A stretch of 64,000 nt of DNA from Prevotella sp. UBA2755 (lineage in GTDB: Bacteria > Bacteroidota > Bacteroidia > Bacteroidales > Bacteroidaceae): contig DEJF01000017.1 of assembly GCA_002353225.1 (NCBI GenBank), positions 20,969 to 84,968 of the forward strand. The letters are read 5' to 3'. Every line of letters starts with the position of its first letter. The stretch's first letter is position 1. Below the pieces are notes generated by a model. It saw only the letters and a list, made by a program, of their open reading frames with translations. It searched no databases and was not told where the DNA came from. The position numbers and the translations under genes were made by a program. Shown here one piece after another: positions 43,405 to 52,159 of this stretch.

Positions 43405-44058
43405 TCAGTTCTTCCAGAAAACGAGCATACGGAGCCCCATTAGTTTGCCGCCTTTAATATGTTGGTCATACAGACGTATCGCCTCAAACACCCGACTGCG
43501 GTGTATTGCCACCGCATCATATAGTCCACGCCTTACTTTCATCCATTTTCCCAGGTGTCCCTTCCCCGAATGACGCTCAGCCTTTTTCAAGATAGAGGCG
43601 GCATCCTCTATTTGCATAAAGGAATGGCATTCTACCATCTCGGGGTGCTTTCTGTTAGAATACACCATGGCAATTTCAACAGTTCCTGATGTGGCTTCTC
43701 TTGTCAGGCAGTCTATCCATTCGGAGGATGTGGGAGGGCGGTGGATGTCGGCAAAGACGATCCAATCGCTCTTGGCGGCTTTCGTCCCAATATACAATGC
43801 CAGTTGAGTCCTGCTTGGATTAGGGACAGATTTTGGCAAGAAAGTGGTGTGCAGTGCAGGATAATCCTCCTTGAACTGTTTCAACACATCTGGTGTTCTG
43901 TCTGTGGAAGCATCGTCCACTACTATGACCTCATAGGCAGTGTTACATTCCGCATTGAGGAAAAGAGGCAGGTTTTGTTCCAACGCTAAATCCTCGTCGT
44001 GAACCACTATCACAACAGACAGTTGTATGTTTGTATTCTTCGTAGTATCGTTTGTCAT
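43405..44058 (-). CDS. GT2-family glycosyltransferase, short
   Basis: A 217-residue GT-A type transferase. LSVVIVVHDEDLALEQNLPL opens the nucleotide-sugar fold, followed by AYEVIVVDDASTDRTPDVLK and the DxD-like FADIHRPPTS. It lacks the membrane segments and extended C-terminus of many GT2 enzymes. Acceptor and donor sugar are unknown. It sits 9 bases after lysA and 14 before the GT4-like gene in the same run. Confidence 0.88.
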   Translation of the reverse strand: MTNDTTKNTNIQLSVVIVVHDEDLALEQNLPLFLNAECNTAYEVIVVDDASTDRTPDVLKQFKEDYPALHTTFLPKSVPNPSRTQLALYIGTKAAKSDWIVFADIHRPPTSSEWIDCLTREATSGTVEIAMVYSNRKHPEMVECHSFMQIEDAASILKKAERHSGKGHLGKWMKVRRGLYDAVAIHRSRVFEAIRLYDQHIKGGKLMGLRMLVFWKN

Positions 44059-44067
44059 TTTGACTTG

Positions 44068-45228
44068 TTAAATATCATCACTTATGTAGCCTTGTGGCAG
44101 ACGACGGCAGTTATATTGTGATGCCATAATCTCTCCATAAGCACCAGCCGAGCGTATCGCTAATAGGTCACCACGATGGCAACAATTCAGGTCGATTTGC
44201 TTAGCAAAGACATCTGTCGACTCACAAATAGGTCCTACCACATCGTACGTCTGTGCAGGCTCCTCACTGGTGATGTTCTCAATCTTATGGTATGCCTGAT
44301 AGAGCGCCGGTCGGATAAGGTCTGTAAAACCAGCATCCACAATACAGAACTGTTTCAAGGCACCTTTCTTTATATATAAGGTACGCGTGATAAGACTGCC
44401 GCATTGTGCCACAACCGCACGACCCAGTTCAAAATGGAGCGTCTGTCCTGGATATAGTTTGAGTTTCTTGGCATAGGTGTCGAAATAGGCTTTGAAGTCT
44501 GGGACAGGGATACGGTTGGGATGCTGGTAGTCAACACCAAGTCCGCCTCCCACATTAATATGCTCCACAATGATACGATGACGTTCCAACTCATTTTGCA
44601 GTTCATTAATACGATTACAGAGTGCTTCGAAGTCACCCATGTCAAGAATCTGACTGCCAATATGGAAGTGCAGTCCCACTACCTTGATATTCTTCATACT
44701 CGCTGCCTCCTCTATAACACTCATCATGTCACGCATGGCAATACCAAACTTGTTTTCGGCAAGTCCGGTGGTGATATTGGCATGGGTATGGGCCCCTACA
44801 TTGGGATTCAGACGGAAGGCGACACGAGCAATCTTGTTTTTCCGGTCGGCGAGTTCATTGATAACCTCCAGTTCGGGAATGCTCTCCACATTGAAGCAGA
44901 AAATGTCGTTATCGAGTCCGAGATTAATCTCCCAGTCACTCTTACCAACACCTGCATATACAATCTTAGAGGCAGGGAAACCTGCTTTCAGGGAGGCTTC
45001 AATTTCACCGCCACTCACACAGTCGGCTCCAAAGCCAGCCTGCCGGATGATGCGTAGCAATTGAGGGTTTGCATTCGCCTTAACAGCATAGTGTACCACA
45101 AAGCCCTCATGCTTGCCTGCCTCCTCGTTGATAGTTTGCAATGTCTTTCTCAACAACTCCGCATCATAATAGTAGAATGGTGTTTGGAGTTGCTGGAACT
45201 TATCTGTTGGGAATTGTCCTTTTGTCAT
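44068..45228 (-). CDS. lysA: Diaminopimelate decarboxylase
   Basis: A 386-residue PLP enzyme that makes lysine from meso-diaminopimelate. The PLP Lys lies in VHYAVKANANPQLLRII near residue 50. Other family motifs are GADCVSGGEIEASLKAGFP, GLHFHIGSQI, NVGGGLGVDY, the phosphate-binding LHFELGRAVVAQCG and the active-site GPICESTDVF. It follows lysC by 20 bases, so first and last steps of lysine synthesis are in one operon. Confidence 0.96.
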   Translation of the reverse strand: MTKGQFPTDKFQQLQTPFYYYDAELLRKTLQTINEEAGKHEGFVVHYAVKANANPQLLRIIRQAGFGADCVSGGEIEASLKAGFPASKIVYAGVGKSDWEINLGLDNDIFCFNVESIPELEVINELADRKNKIARVAFRLNPNVGAHTHANITTGLAENKFGIAMRDMMSVIEEAASMKNIKVVGLHFHIGSQILDMGDFEALCNRINELQNELERHRIIVEHINVGGGLGVDYQHPNRIPVPDFKAYFDTYAKKLKLYPGQTLHFELGRAVVAQCGSLITRTLYIKKGALKQFCIVDAGFTDLIRPALYQAYHKIENITSEEPAQTYDVVGPICESTDVFAKQIDLNCCHRGDLLAIRSAGAYGEIMASQYNCRRLPQGYISDDI

Positions 45229-45248
45229 TGTGTTGTGTTGTAGGGATA

Positions 45249-46568
45249 TTACTTATTGAACAAAGTATCACTCAGACTCTGCAGGGCACGCTTCTTGTCC
45301 TCCTCACGGATCAGGAAAGAGATGTTGTAATTGGAACCGCCATAACTTACCATACGGACGGGGATGTTCTTCATGGCATCCAGAGTCAGTGTTTCAAAAC
45401 CGATGTTCGACCAGTCGAGGTCGCCAACCACACAGATAATGCACATATTCGTGTCCACTGTCACGGTACCATACTTCTTCAACTCATCAACAATTTCTCC
45501 TAAATGAGAGGAGTTGTCTATAGACATGGAGACACCTACTTCTGAAGTACATACCATGTCAATAGGTGTCTGATAACTCTCGAAGATCTCGAATACTTTA
45601 CGCAGGAAGCCAGTGGCAAGCAACATCCGGCTTGACTTAATCTTGATGGCGATGATATTGTCTTTTGCGGCTACAGCCTTGATTTTTCCGTATTCAGTGT
45701 GGTTGCTAATAGTCGTTCCCTCAGCATCAGGATCCATGGTGTTCAATAAGCGAACAGGGATTCCTGCGTATTTTGCAGGTTGGACACAAGTGGGGTGAAG
45801 GATCTTAGCACCAAAATAGGCAAGTTCGGCGGCCTCCTCGAAATGTAATTGATGAACGGGCGCTGTTTTGTCAACCACGCGAGGGTCATTGTTGTGCATA
45901 CCGTCAATATCGGTCCATATTTGTATTTCCTCGGCATTCAAAGCGGCACCGATAAGAGAGGCGGTATAGTCGGAACCTCCTCGCTGTAAGTTGTCGACCT
46001 CGCCATAGGCATTGCGACAAATAAACCCTTGTGTGATATAAACCTGTTGTCCCTCGTTTTTCTCCATGATGGCAGAAAGTTTCTCACGGATATAGGATGG
46101 ATCTGGCTCTGAATTCTTGTCAGTACGCATGAAATCAAGTGCGTTGAGAAGTACGGCGTTAATGCCTTGCTCCTTCATGTAGTTAACCACCATATTAGTG
46201 GACATCATCTCACCTTGTGCCACGATGCTCTTTTCCTCAAATGAGGTAAAAAGTTCTTTGGTAAAGGAACGAAGATAATTCATCTCTGTTACAATGAAAT
46301 CACGGGTGGTGCTCTTCATCTCCTCAGTAGTGTACAGTTCTTCGATGTGTTTCATGTACTTTCTCTCCAAAGTGTTGATGACCTCATTGGCACCTTCTGG
46401 GTTCTTCTTGTAGAGATAGTCAGAAATCTCAACCAGAGAGTTAGTTGTTCCTGACATTGCTGACAATACCACAAATACTGGTTCACCAGACTTAGTGACC
46501 AGATTTGTTACTTCTTTCATGCGGGCCGGTGAACCTACCGACGTGCCGCCAAACTTCATTACTTTCAT
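45249..46568 (-). CDS. lysC: Aspartate kinase
   Basis: A 439-residue monofunctional aspartokinase, first step of the aspartate family pathway. KFGGTSVGSPARMKEV (residues 5-20) is the ATP/phosphate loop. It is followed by FVVLSAMSGTTNSLVE, RGGSDYTASLIGAAL and WTDIDGMHNNDPRVV. The C-terminal third holds two ACT domains (IIAIKIKSSRMLLATGFL; MCIICVVGDL), so feedback inhibition by lysine is likely. It lies 30 bases after the FtsE-like gene and 20 before lysA. Confidence 0.96.
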   Translation of the reverse strand: MKVMKFGGTSVGSPARMKEVTNLVTKSGEPVFVVLSAMSGTTNSLVEISDYLYKKNPEGANEVINTLERKYMKHIEELYTTEEMKSTTRDFIVTEMNYLRSFTKELFTSFEEKSIVAQGEMMSTNMVVNYMKEQGINAVLLNALDFMRTDKNSEPDPSYIREKLSAIMEKNEGQQVYITQGFICRNAYGEVDNLQRGGSDYTASLIGAALNAEEIQIWTDIDGMHNNDPRVVDKTAPVHQLHFEEAAELAYFGAKILHPTCVQPAKYAGIPVRLLNTMDPDAEGTTISNHTEYGKIKAVAAKDNIIAIKIKSSRMLLATGFLRKVFEIFESYQTPIDMVCTSEVGVSMSIDNSSHLGEIVDELKKYGTVTVDTNMCIICVVGDLDWSNIGFETLTLDAMKNIPVRMVSYGGSNYNISFLIREEDKKRALQSLSDTLFNK

Positions 46569-46598
46569 AGTGCTTATAATCTTTTTTTACTTTTTCCT

Positions 46599-47354
46599 TT
46601 AAATATCCTCTCGTGAAGAATAGTCTACCTTACGGATCTCCTCAGGCTCATTTTCTTGTTCGTAGGCGGCAATCTTGTTATAATCGTTGGTGATTTCCTC
46701 TACATGTCCATCAATACAGCGATAGACAATCCCGGGATAGTCTTTCAGTAAGGGGATGTTATGGGTCGTCATCACAACAGCCGTACCCATCTGGGTAACC
46801 TGACGCAACAAACTAATAATGTTTGCGGCAGTTTCTGAATCAAGATTACCAGTCGGTTCGTCCGCTATGATGATTTTGGGTTTGTTGAGGATAGCACGGG
46901 CAATAGCAATACGCTGTTGTTCACCACCAGACAATTCATGCGGAAAACGGTCGGCAAAGTCCTGCATATCTACATCCTCCAAAACGTCATTAATGCGTTC
47001 CTCAATTCCATCCTTATCCTTCCATCCTGTTGCTTTTAGCACAAAGGCAAGGTTGTCATGAACAGTACGGTCGCTCAGTAACTGGAAGTCTTGGAAGATG
47101 ATACCCATCTGTCTCCGAAGGGCGGGAATATACTTGCGCTTCAGTCCACGTAGGTCATGGTTCAGGACAAAGGCATTTTCTGCCTCATCGACATCCAATT
47201 CAAAGTAAAGTGTCTTCAAAAGGGTACTCTTACCAGCCCCCACACGACCAATAATATATATAAACTCACCCTCGTTAACGTGGAAGTCTACTTCTTTAAG
47301 TACGAGGATACCATCTTTCTGATAGATATTGGCTTTCTGATAATCTATAAGCAT
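46599..47354 (-). CDS. ftsE: FtsE-like ABC transporter ATP-binding protein
   Basis: A 251-residue ATPase: Walker A GRVGAGKS at residues 36-43, signature [16 protein letters not shown], Walker [13 protein letters not shown], and a late His switch ([11 protein letters not shown]). Sequence and length fit the FtsE/LolD group. FtsE works with FtsX in division and peptidoglycan hydrolase control. No FtsX gene is adjacent here; the neighbours are hisIE (20 bases upstream) and lysC. The C-terminal extension after the core ([20 protein letters not shown]) is acidic. Confidence 0.88.
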   Translation of the reverse strand: MLIDYQKANIYQKDGILVLKEVDFHVNEGEFIYIIGRVGAGKSTLLKTLYFELDVDEAENAFVLNHDLRGLKRKYIPALRRQMGIIFQDFQLLSDRTVHDNLAFVLKATGWKDKDGIEERINDVLEDVDMQDFADRFPHELSGGEQQRIAIARAILNKPKIIIADEPTGNLDSETAANIISLLRQVTQMGTAVVMTTHNIPLLKDYPGIVYRCIDGHVEEITNDYNKIAAYEQENEPEEIRKVDYSSREDI

Positions 47355-47374
47355 AACTCTTACTTCTTATAATC

Positions 47375-48022
47375 TTACTTCATTGCTCCAATAGCCTTGG
47401 CCTCGCGGCGTTTCTTATCCCAGTTGGGGTCATGGCGTTGCTGTAACTCTGATGCTACATCCTCTATTCGCAGTCCTTTTTCAGTCAGGAGAACTAAGAG
47501 ATGGTAGAGCAGGTCACTTGCCTCATAAACCAGATGGTCACTTGTACCATTGGTCGCCTCAATAACGGTCTCTAAAGCCTCTTCGCCAACTTTTTGGGCA
47601 ATCTTATTAACTCCGTCCTTGAATAATTTAGTAGTATAAGATCCCTCAGGCATTTCTTCTTTACGCTTGTTGATAAAGTCCTGCAACTCTGTTATGAAGA
47701 GTAGGGGATTCGCATTGTTGTCCTCGCCCCAACATGTATCAGTACCCGTATGGCAAGTAGGACCAATAGGATTAACCTTTATCAGCAAGGTGTCGTTGTC
47801 GCAGTCAATTTGCATACTGACCAGATTGAGGAAATGTCCACTGGTCTCTCCTTTTGTCCATAGGGCCTGGCGAGTGCGACTCCAGAACGTCACGTGTTTG
47901 GTGTCAATAGTCTTCTGATATGCTTCCTCGTTCATAAAACCTAACATCAACACGTTCTTTGTTGTTGCGTCTTGGATGATAGCGGGTACCAGACCGCCCA
48001 TTTTCTCGAAATCTATCTTCAT
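47375..48022 (-). CDS. hisIE: Bifunctional phosphoribosyl-AMP cyclohydrolase / phosphoribosyl-ATP diphosphatase
   Basis: A 215-residue HisIE. The N-terminal cyclohydrolase has [19 protein letters not shown], a paired-metal segment [13 protein letters not shown], and CHTGTDTCW. The C-terminal diphosphatase, from about residue 110, has [17 protein letters not shown] and [12 protein letters not shown]. It carries out the second and third steps of histidine synthesis. It overlaps hisF by 4 bases. Confidence 0.97.
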   Translation of the reverse strand: MKIDFEKMGGLVPAIIQDATTKNVLMLGFMNEEAYQKTIDTKHVTFWSRTRQALWTKGETSGHFLNLVSMQIDCDNDTLLIKVNPIGPTCHTGTDTCWGEDNNANPLLFITELQDFINKRKEEMPEGSYTTKLFKDGVNKIAQKVGEEALETVIEATNGTSDHLVYEASDLLYHLLVLLTEKGLRIEDVASELQQRHDPNWDKKRREAKAIGAMK

Positions 48023-48777
48023 AGTCTTACGTTAATTCCTTCTTTTGCTAAGTATTGTTTAAGTTCTGGAACAGGTATCTCTCCGAAATGGAAGACACTG
48101 GCAGCAAGTGCCGCATCGGCATGTCCCTCAATAAAGACATCACGGAAATGCTCCTTTATCCCAGCACCTCCACTGGCGATGATGGGAATGGAGAGATGGT
48201 CAGCAAGTTCACGTAAAGCCTCATTGGCATATCCATTTTTTGTACCATCATGGTTCATAGAGGTAAATAAAATCTCGCCAGCACCACGTTCTTGAACCTC
48301 ATGAGCCCACTCGAACAGTTGTCGTTCCGTACGTTCACGCCCTCCTTTCAGATAACAGTGCCAGCCGTCCTCGTCGAGTCGGGCATCAATGGCACAAACA
48401 CATACTTGACTACCAAAGCGTGTAGTTATCTGATCTATCAGTTCTGGCCGTCGAATGGCAGCACTATTGACGCTCACTTTATCAGCACCGGCATATAACA
48501 GACGCTCTACGTCAGCAAGTTCGTTAATGCCTCCACCGACAGTAAAAGGAATGTTCAGTGTCTCCGCTACTTTGGTAACCATGTCTGTGAATGTTTTACG
48601 ACCCTCAAAAGAGGCAGTGATATCAAGGAATACTAATTCGTCGGCTCCTTGTTCACTATATGCCTTTCCCAGTTCCACAGGATCACCGGCAGAACGGAGA
48701 TTGACAAAATTAGTGCCTTTGACAGTCTCACCGTCTTTTACATCCAGACAAGGTATTATGCGTTTTGCCAGTCCCAT
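48019..48777 (-). CDS. hisF: Imidazole glycerol phosphate synthase, cyclase subunit
   Basis: A 252-residue TIM barrel: [16 protein letters not shown] at the start (catalytic Asp), [35 protein letters not shown] and [15 protein letters not shown]. It uses ammonia channelled from HisH to make imidazole glycerol phosphate and AICAR. Its 5' end overlaps hisA by 22 bases and its 3' end overlaps hisIE. Confidence 0.97.
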   Translation of the reverse strand: MGLAKRIIPCLDVKDGETVKGTNFVNLRSAGDPVELGKAYSEQGADELVFLDITASFEGRKTFTDMVTKVAETLNIPFTVGGGINELADVERLLYAGADKVSVNSAAIRRPELIDQITTRFGSQVCVCAIDARLDEDGWHCYLKGGRERTERQLFEWAHEVQERGAGEILFTSMNHDGTKNGYANEALRELADHLSIPIIASGGAGIKEHFRDVFIEGHADAALAASVFHFGEIPVPELKQYLAKEGINVRL

Positions 48778-49481
48778 AGTTCCTTTAAGTTTATTTTACC
48801 TTCATATATTGCTTTGCCGAAGACAACTGCAGGAATGCCAGCCTTGTCCAAGGCTTGCACATCTTTTATACTTGATACACCGCCACTGGCGATCAAATGC
48901 AACTGAGGGTATGCCTCCATCACTTGACAGTATAGTTCAATTGCTGGACCTTGCAGGGTTCCGTCTTTAGATATCTCTGTGCAGAGCACATTTTTCACAC
49001 CGGCTTTGATGTATTTCCGAAGGAAGGGTAACAGATCCTCTGTAGAGTCCTCTTTCCAACCATTAATACTGATTTTTCCATTACGAACATCTGCGCCAAG
49101 TATCATTCGCTCAGCACCATATTTCTCTATCCATGAGATAAAAAGGTCAGGATTTGTAACCGCGATTGAGCCCACTGTCACCATTTCGGCTCCATTGGCA
49201 AAGGCAGTCTCAATGTCTGTATCAGTCTTGATACCTCCTCCGAAATCTATTCGCAGTTTTGTCTCCTTGGTAATGTCAAAGAGTACTTGATTGTTGACTA
49301 TATGCTTTGATTTCGCTCCGTCGAGGTCCACCACATGAAGACGCTTGAAACCAATCTGTTCAAACTCACGAGCCACATCGGCTGGCGAGTCACGGTACAC
49401 GGTTTTTTGATCATAGTCACCCTTGGTCAGTCGGACACATTGTCCGTTGATGATATCTATGGCAGGAATCAGTTCAATCAT
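48756..49481 (-). CDS. hisA: ProFAR isomerase
   Basis: A 241-residue TIM barrel: [20 protein letters not shown] with the catalytic Asp, [29 protein letters not shown] and [16 protein letters not shown]. It isomerises the ribose moiety of ProFAR. It overlaps hisH by 4 bases and hisF by 22. Confidence 0.97.
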   Translation of the reverse strand: MIELIPAIDIINGQCVRLTKGDYDQKTVYRDSPADVAREFEQIGFKRLHVVDLDGAKSKHIVNNQVLFDITKETKLRIDFGGGIKTDTDIETAFANGAEMVTVGSIAVTNPDLFISWIEKYGAERMILGADVRNGKISINGWKEDSTEDLLPFLRKYIKAGVKNVLCTEISKDGTLQGPAIELYCQVMEAYPQLHLIASGGVSSIKDVQALDKAGIPAVVFGKAIYEGKINLKELWDWQNA

Positions 49482-50059
49482 AGTGCTAAGAAATTCTTAA
49501 TGATTTGCTCACCAACCTTTCCACTCTTTTCTGGGTGGAACTGACAAGCATAGAAGTTATCTTTATGCATCGCTGCTGAGTAGGGAAGAATGTAGTTTGC
49601 CTCCGCAGCCGTATCACTGCATAATGGGACATAATAACTATGTACGAAATATACGTAGGTGTTCTCTTCGAAGAGTGGTCCTTTCACATGATGAAGACTA
49701 TTCCATCCCATACATGGAACCTTTTCTTCGTGTTGCTGGGGGGTGAAACGCTTCACCACTGCGTCAAAAACCCCGATGCAGTCTACGTCCCCTTCCTCAG
49801 AATGACGACAGAGCAGTTGTTGCCCAACACAAATACCGAATACAGGTTGCTTAAGATCACGGATTACCTCATCCAATCGTCGTGCTTTCAGATACTCCAT
49901 TGCACCACGAGCCTCCCCCTGTCCTGGGAAGAGTACACGGTCAGCCTTCCTCAGTTGCTCGGCATTGTCCGTGAGTAGTGGCTCAACACCCAGTCTTCGT
50001 AGGGCGTTGACAACGGAATAAATGTTTCCTGCGTTATATTTTACGATGGCTATGTCCAT
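49478..50059 (-). CDS. hisH: Imidazole glycerol phosphate synthase, glutaminase subunit
   Basis: A 193-residue class-I glutaminase: IAIVKYNAGNIYSVVNALRR, LFPGQGEARGAMEYL, the Cys nucleophile in VFGICVGQQLLCRH and the His-x-Glu in CQFHPEKSGKVG. The usual GVGxFG sequence appears as GQGEA. It supplies ammonia to HisF. It overlaps hisA by 4 bases and purU by one. Confidence 0.96.
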   Translation of the reverse strand: MDIAIVKYNAGNIYSVVNALRRLGVEPLLTDNAEQLRKADRVLFPGQGEARGAMEYLKARRLDEVIRDLKQPVFGICVGQQLLCRHSEEGDVDCIGVFDAVVKRFTPQQHEEKVPCMGWNSLHHVKGPLFEENTYVYFVHSYYVPLCSDTAAEANYILPYSAAMHKDNFYACQFHPEKSGKVGEQIIKNFLAL

Positions 50060-50925
50060 TAACTAAAAATAATTGTCTTGTTCTTGTAAGTCAGAATCTT
50101 GCGCTGGATATGTTTAGAAACAGCATGCGACAATACGATTTTCTCCAAGTCCTTGCCTTTTAGTACCAGACTTTCTGGGGTATCCTTGTGAGTAATACGT
50201 GTCACGTCTTGTTCAATGATAGGGCCGGCATCCAACTCTGCTGTCACATAATGACTTGTCGCTCCGATAATCTTCACACCACGTTCCCAAGCCTGATGAT
50301 AAGGCTTTGCACCGACGAAGGCTGGAAGGAAAGAGTGGTGGATATTAATAATATGGTTAGGATAGGCGGCTATCATCTCATCGCTGATAATCTGCATGTA
50401 GCGGGCAAGAACGATGAAAGTTATTTGGTTCTTTTTTAGCAATTCCATCTCTGCAGCCTCTACTTCCGCTTTGTTGGAGTGGTCTTTCTTAATGCTGTAA
50501 ACATAGTAGGGAATATTAAACTGATCAGCGACATAACGAAGATCCTCATGGTTACTGACGATACAAGGAATGTCAATTTCCCATTCTCCAGCCTTCCAGC
50601 GTGCCAGCAAGTCGTAAAGGCAGTGGCTCATCTTCGATACGAAGATTGCCATGCGAGGGCGTTTGTCACTGAAATATAACTTGCATGTCATTTGATAACG
50701 TTGTGCGTAGAGCGTATTGATGTACTCTTGAATCTTTTCACGGGGAATCAGGAAATTCTCAAGTTCCCATTCGATACGCATAAAAAATATGCCGTCTTGC
50801 TTGTCTACATACTGATCGAGGTAGACGATATTACCCTGATTGTCAGTGATAAAGCGAGTCACTTCTGAAATAATGCCCTGTTGGTCAGGACAGTGCAGAA
50901 GTAAGATTGCTGTTGGTTTCTTCAT
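50059..50925 (-). CDS. purU: Formyltetrahydrofolate deformylase
   Basis: A 288-residue PurU. The N-terminal ACT domain (LLHCPDQQGIISEVTRFI) is followed by the formyltransferase-type hydrolase with FVSKMSHCLYDLLARWKAG, IVSNHEDLR, NIHHSFLPAFVGAKPYHQAW and IIGATSHYVTAELDAGPIIE, containing the catalytic Asn/His/Asp set. It frees formate for purine synthesis and balances one-carbon pools, a plausible partner of histidine synthesis, which draws on purine nucleotides. First gene of the 13-gene run. Confidence 0.95.
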   Translation of the reverse strand: MKKPTAILLLHCPDQQGIISEVTRFITDNQGNIVYLDQYVDKQDGIFFMRIEWELENFLIPREKIQEYINTLYAQRYQMTCKLYFSDKRPRMAIFVSKMSHCLYDLLARWKAGEWEIDIPCIVSNHEDLRYVADQFNIPYYVYSIKKDHSNKAEVEAAEMELLKKNQITFIVLARYMQIISDEMIAAYPNHIINIHHSFLPAFVGAKPYHQAWERGVKIIGATSHYVTAELDAGPIIEQDVTRITHKDTPESLVLKGKDLEKIVLSHAVSKHIQRKILTYKNKTIIFS

Positions 50926-50960
50926 TGTCTTTATTTAGTCCTTTTGTTATTTTTGACGTG

Positions 50961-50999
50961 CAAAAGTACGAAATAATTCTCACATTACCAAAGGTAATG
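50961..50999 (-). promoter_or_regulatory. Promoter and palindromic operator candidate of the purU-his-lys run
   Basis: On the minus strand TTTG (50992-50989), 20 bases, TACTTTTG (50968-50961). The -33 element lies inside a perfect 17-base palindrome, CATTACC-AAA-GGTAATG (50983-50999). Placement over the -33 box suits a repressor; its identity is unknown. Confidence 0.65.
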
Positions 51000-51021
51000 G
51001 CAAAAAATACCAGTTTGTTAT

Positions 51022-51681
51022 TTAGTAACAGAGTAACTCTATAGGATGTTCGATGAAAGTTGTGGCACCATGTGCTTCAAGAAACTGACGATCACGAAAG
51101 CCCCAAAGTACACTGATACAAGGTAGTCCAGCATTGTTGGCAGTCTGGATGTCAACTTCGCTGTCACCAATATAGACAGCAGAGACTTGAGAAGGTATAG
51201 GAGTAACACCCAGTTGACGAAGTGCCTCATAGACGGTATCTGGGGCAGGCTTCTTTCGGATGCCGTTCTCTTCATGTTCACCAATGGCAACATCTATTTC
51301 AGGAAAGAAATGGGCAATTAGTTCTTGTGTAGCAGCCATCATCTTATTGCTGACTACAGCCAATTGGCAACCGTGTGATTTAAGAGTATGTAACATCTCC
51401 GGGATACCTTCGTAAGGTCTTGTCGTGTCGAGAGCGTGCTTCATATAATGTTGCCGAAAAGTAGCAAAGATATCCTCAAATTGTGGATGAAGCGCACCTT
51501 GAGGGACTGCTCGCTCCATCAATAATCGGACACCATTGCCTACAAAACGGCGGATGTTGTCGTTGGAATGTTCTGGCAAACGATATTGCCTGAGAGCATA
51601 ATTGACAGAGCAAGCCAGATCTTGAAGTGTATCAAGCAGGGTGCCGTCAAGGTCAAAAATGTAAATATTATATGTTTTCAT
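51022..51681 (-). CDS. HAD-family hydrolase, phosphoglycolate-phosphatase-like
   Basis: A 219-residue HAD phosphatase: IFDLDGTLLDTLQDLACSV near the start with both catalytic Asp, a helical cap, AVVSNKMMAATQELI with the Ser/Lys pair, and VYIGDSEVDIQTANNAGL as the metal-binding motif. It resembles Gph-type phosphatases, but substrate cannot be assigned; pyrophosphatase or sugar-phosphatase activity is also possible. ATG 51681 lies four bases from a -7 box, so its mRNA should be leaderless. Confidence 0.9.
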   Translation of the reverse strand: MKTYNIYIFDLDGTLLDTLQDLACSVNYALRQYRLPEHSNDNIRRFVGNGVRLLMERAVPQGALHPQFEDIFATFRQHYMKHALDTTRPYEGIPEMLHTLKSHGCQLAVVSNKMMAATQELIAHFFPEIDVAIGEHEENGIRKKPAPDTVYEALRQLGVTPIPSQVSAVYIGDSEVDIQTANNAGLPCISVLWGFRDRQFLEAHGATTFIEHPIELLCY

Positions 51682-51685
51682 GCTG

Positions 51686-51693
51686 CAAAATTA
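51686..51693 (-). promoter_or_regulatory. -7 box of the HAD phosphatase gene
   Basis: TAATTTTG on the minus strand, followed by CAGC and the ATG at 51681. The -7-to-ATG arrangement (CAGCATG) is identical to that of cbiA. Confidence 0.6.
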
Positions 51694-51701
51694 CTAAAAA
51701 A

Positions 51702-51733
51702 TTTGCAATTTCCATTGATTTGCACTACCTTTG
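51702..51733 (+). promoter_or_regulatory. Promoter of rnpB
   Basis: TTTG at 51702-51705, 20 bases, TACCTTTG at 51726-51733, about 10 bases before the first paired base of the RNA. Confidence 0.8.
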
Positions 51734-51743
51734 CATACAGAAA

Positions 51744-52131
51744 GCAGTGTCTTGGCTTGTCGCTGGTACCAACCACCATTGTCTAATGACAGTGGGAAGG
51801 GTACGAGAGGAAAGTCCGGGCAGCATAGGGCGCCCCACTTCTGAAAGTGGAAGCAGTTGGTGACGGCTGGTGTCGGAAGAAGAGAATGACCGCCTTGCTT
51901 TGGCGAGGTAAGGGTGAGAAGGTGGTGTAAGAGACCACCAGCCACTGGGTGATCAGTGGGCTGTTCCATCTGGGGGCTGCAAGTTCGCGTAAACCATCGT
52001 CTGAGGGCTGCCCGTCCGAACAATACGATGGAGGGTAGAATGCTAGAGCCGTAGGGTGACTTGCGGAGTAGATAAATGACAAGTGTCTTTCCTTTGGAGA
52101 AGAAACAGAACCCGGCTTACAGAGACACTGC
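51744..52131 (+). ncRNA. rnpB: RNase P RNA, bacterial class A
   Basis: The catalytic RNA of RNase P. The universally conserved GAGGAAAGTCCGGGC lies at about 51807-51821 and its partner AGAACCCGGCTTACAG at about 52107-52122. GCAGTGTCT at the 5' end pairs with AGACACTGC at the 3' end to form P1. The J/loop segment GGGTGAGAAGGTG and a GTAAGAGACCACCAG segment are also typical. A T-run (CTTTTTTA) follows directly and probably ends transcription. The ends are set by the P1 stem and may be off by a few bases. Confidence 0.96.
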
Positions 52132-52159
52132 TTTTTTATTGAAGTAATCGATTGTAGAT

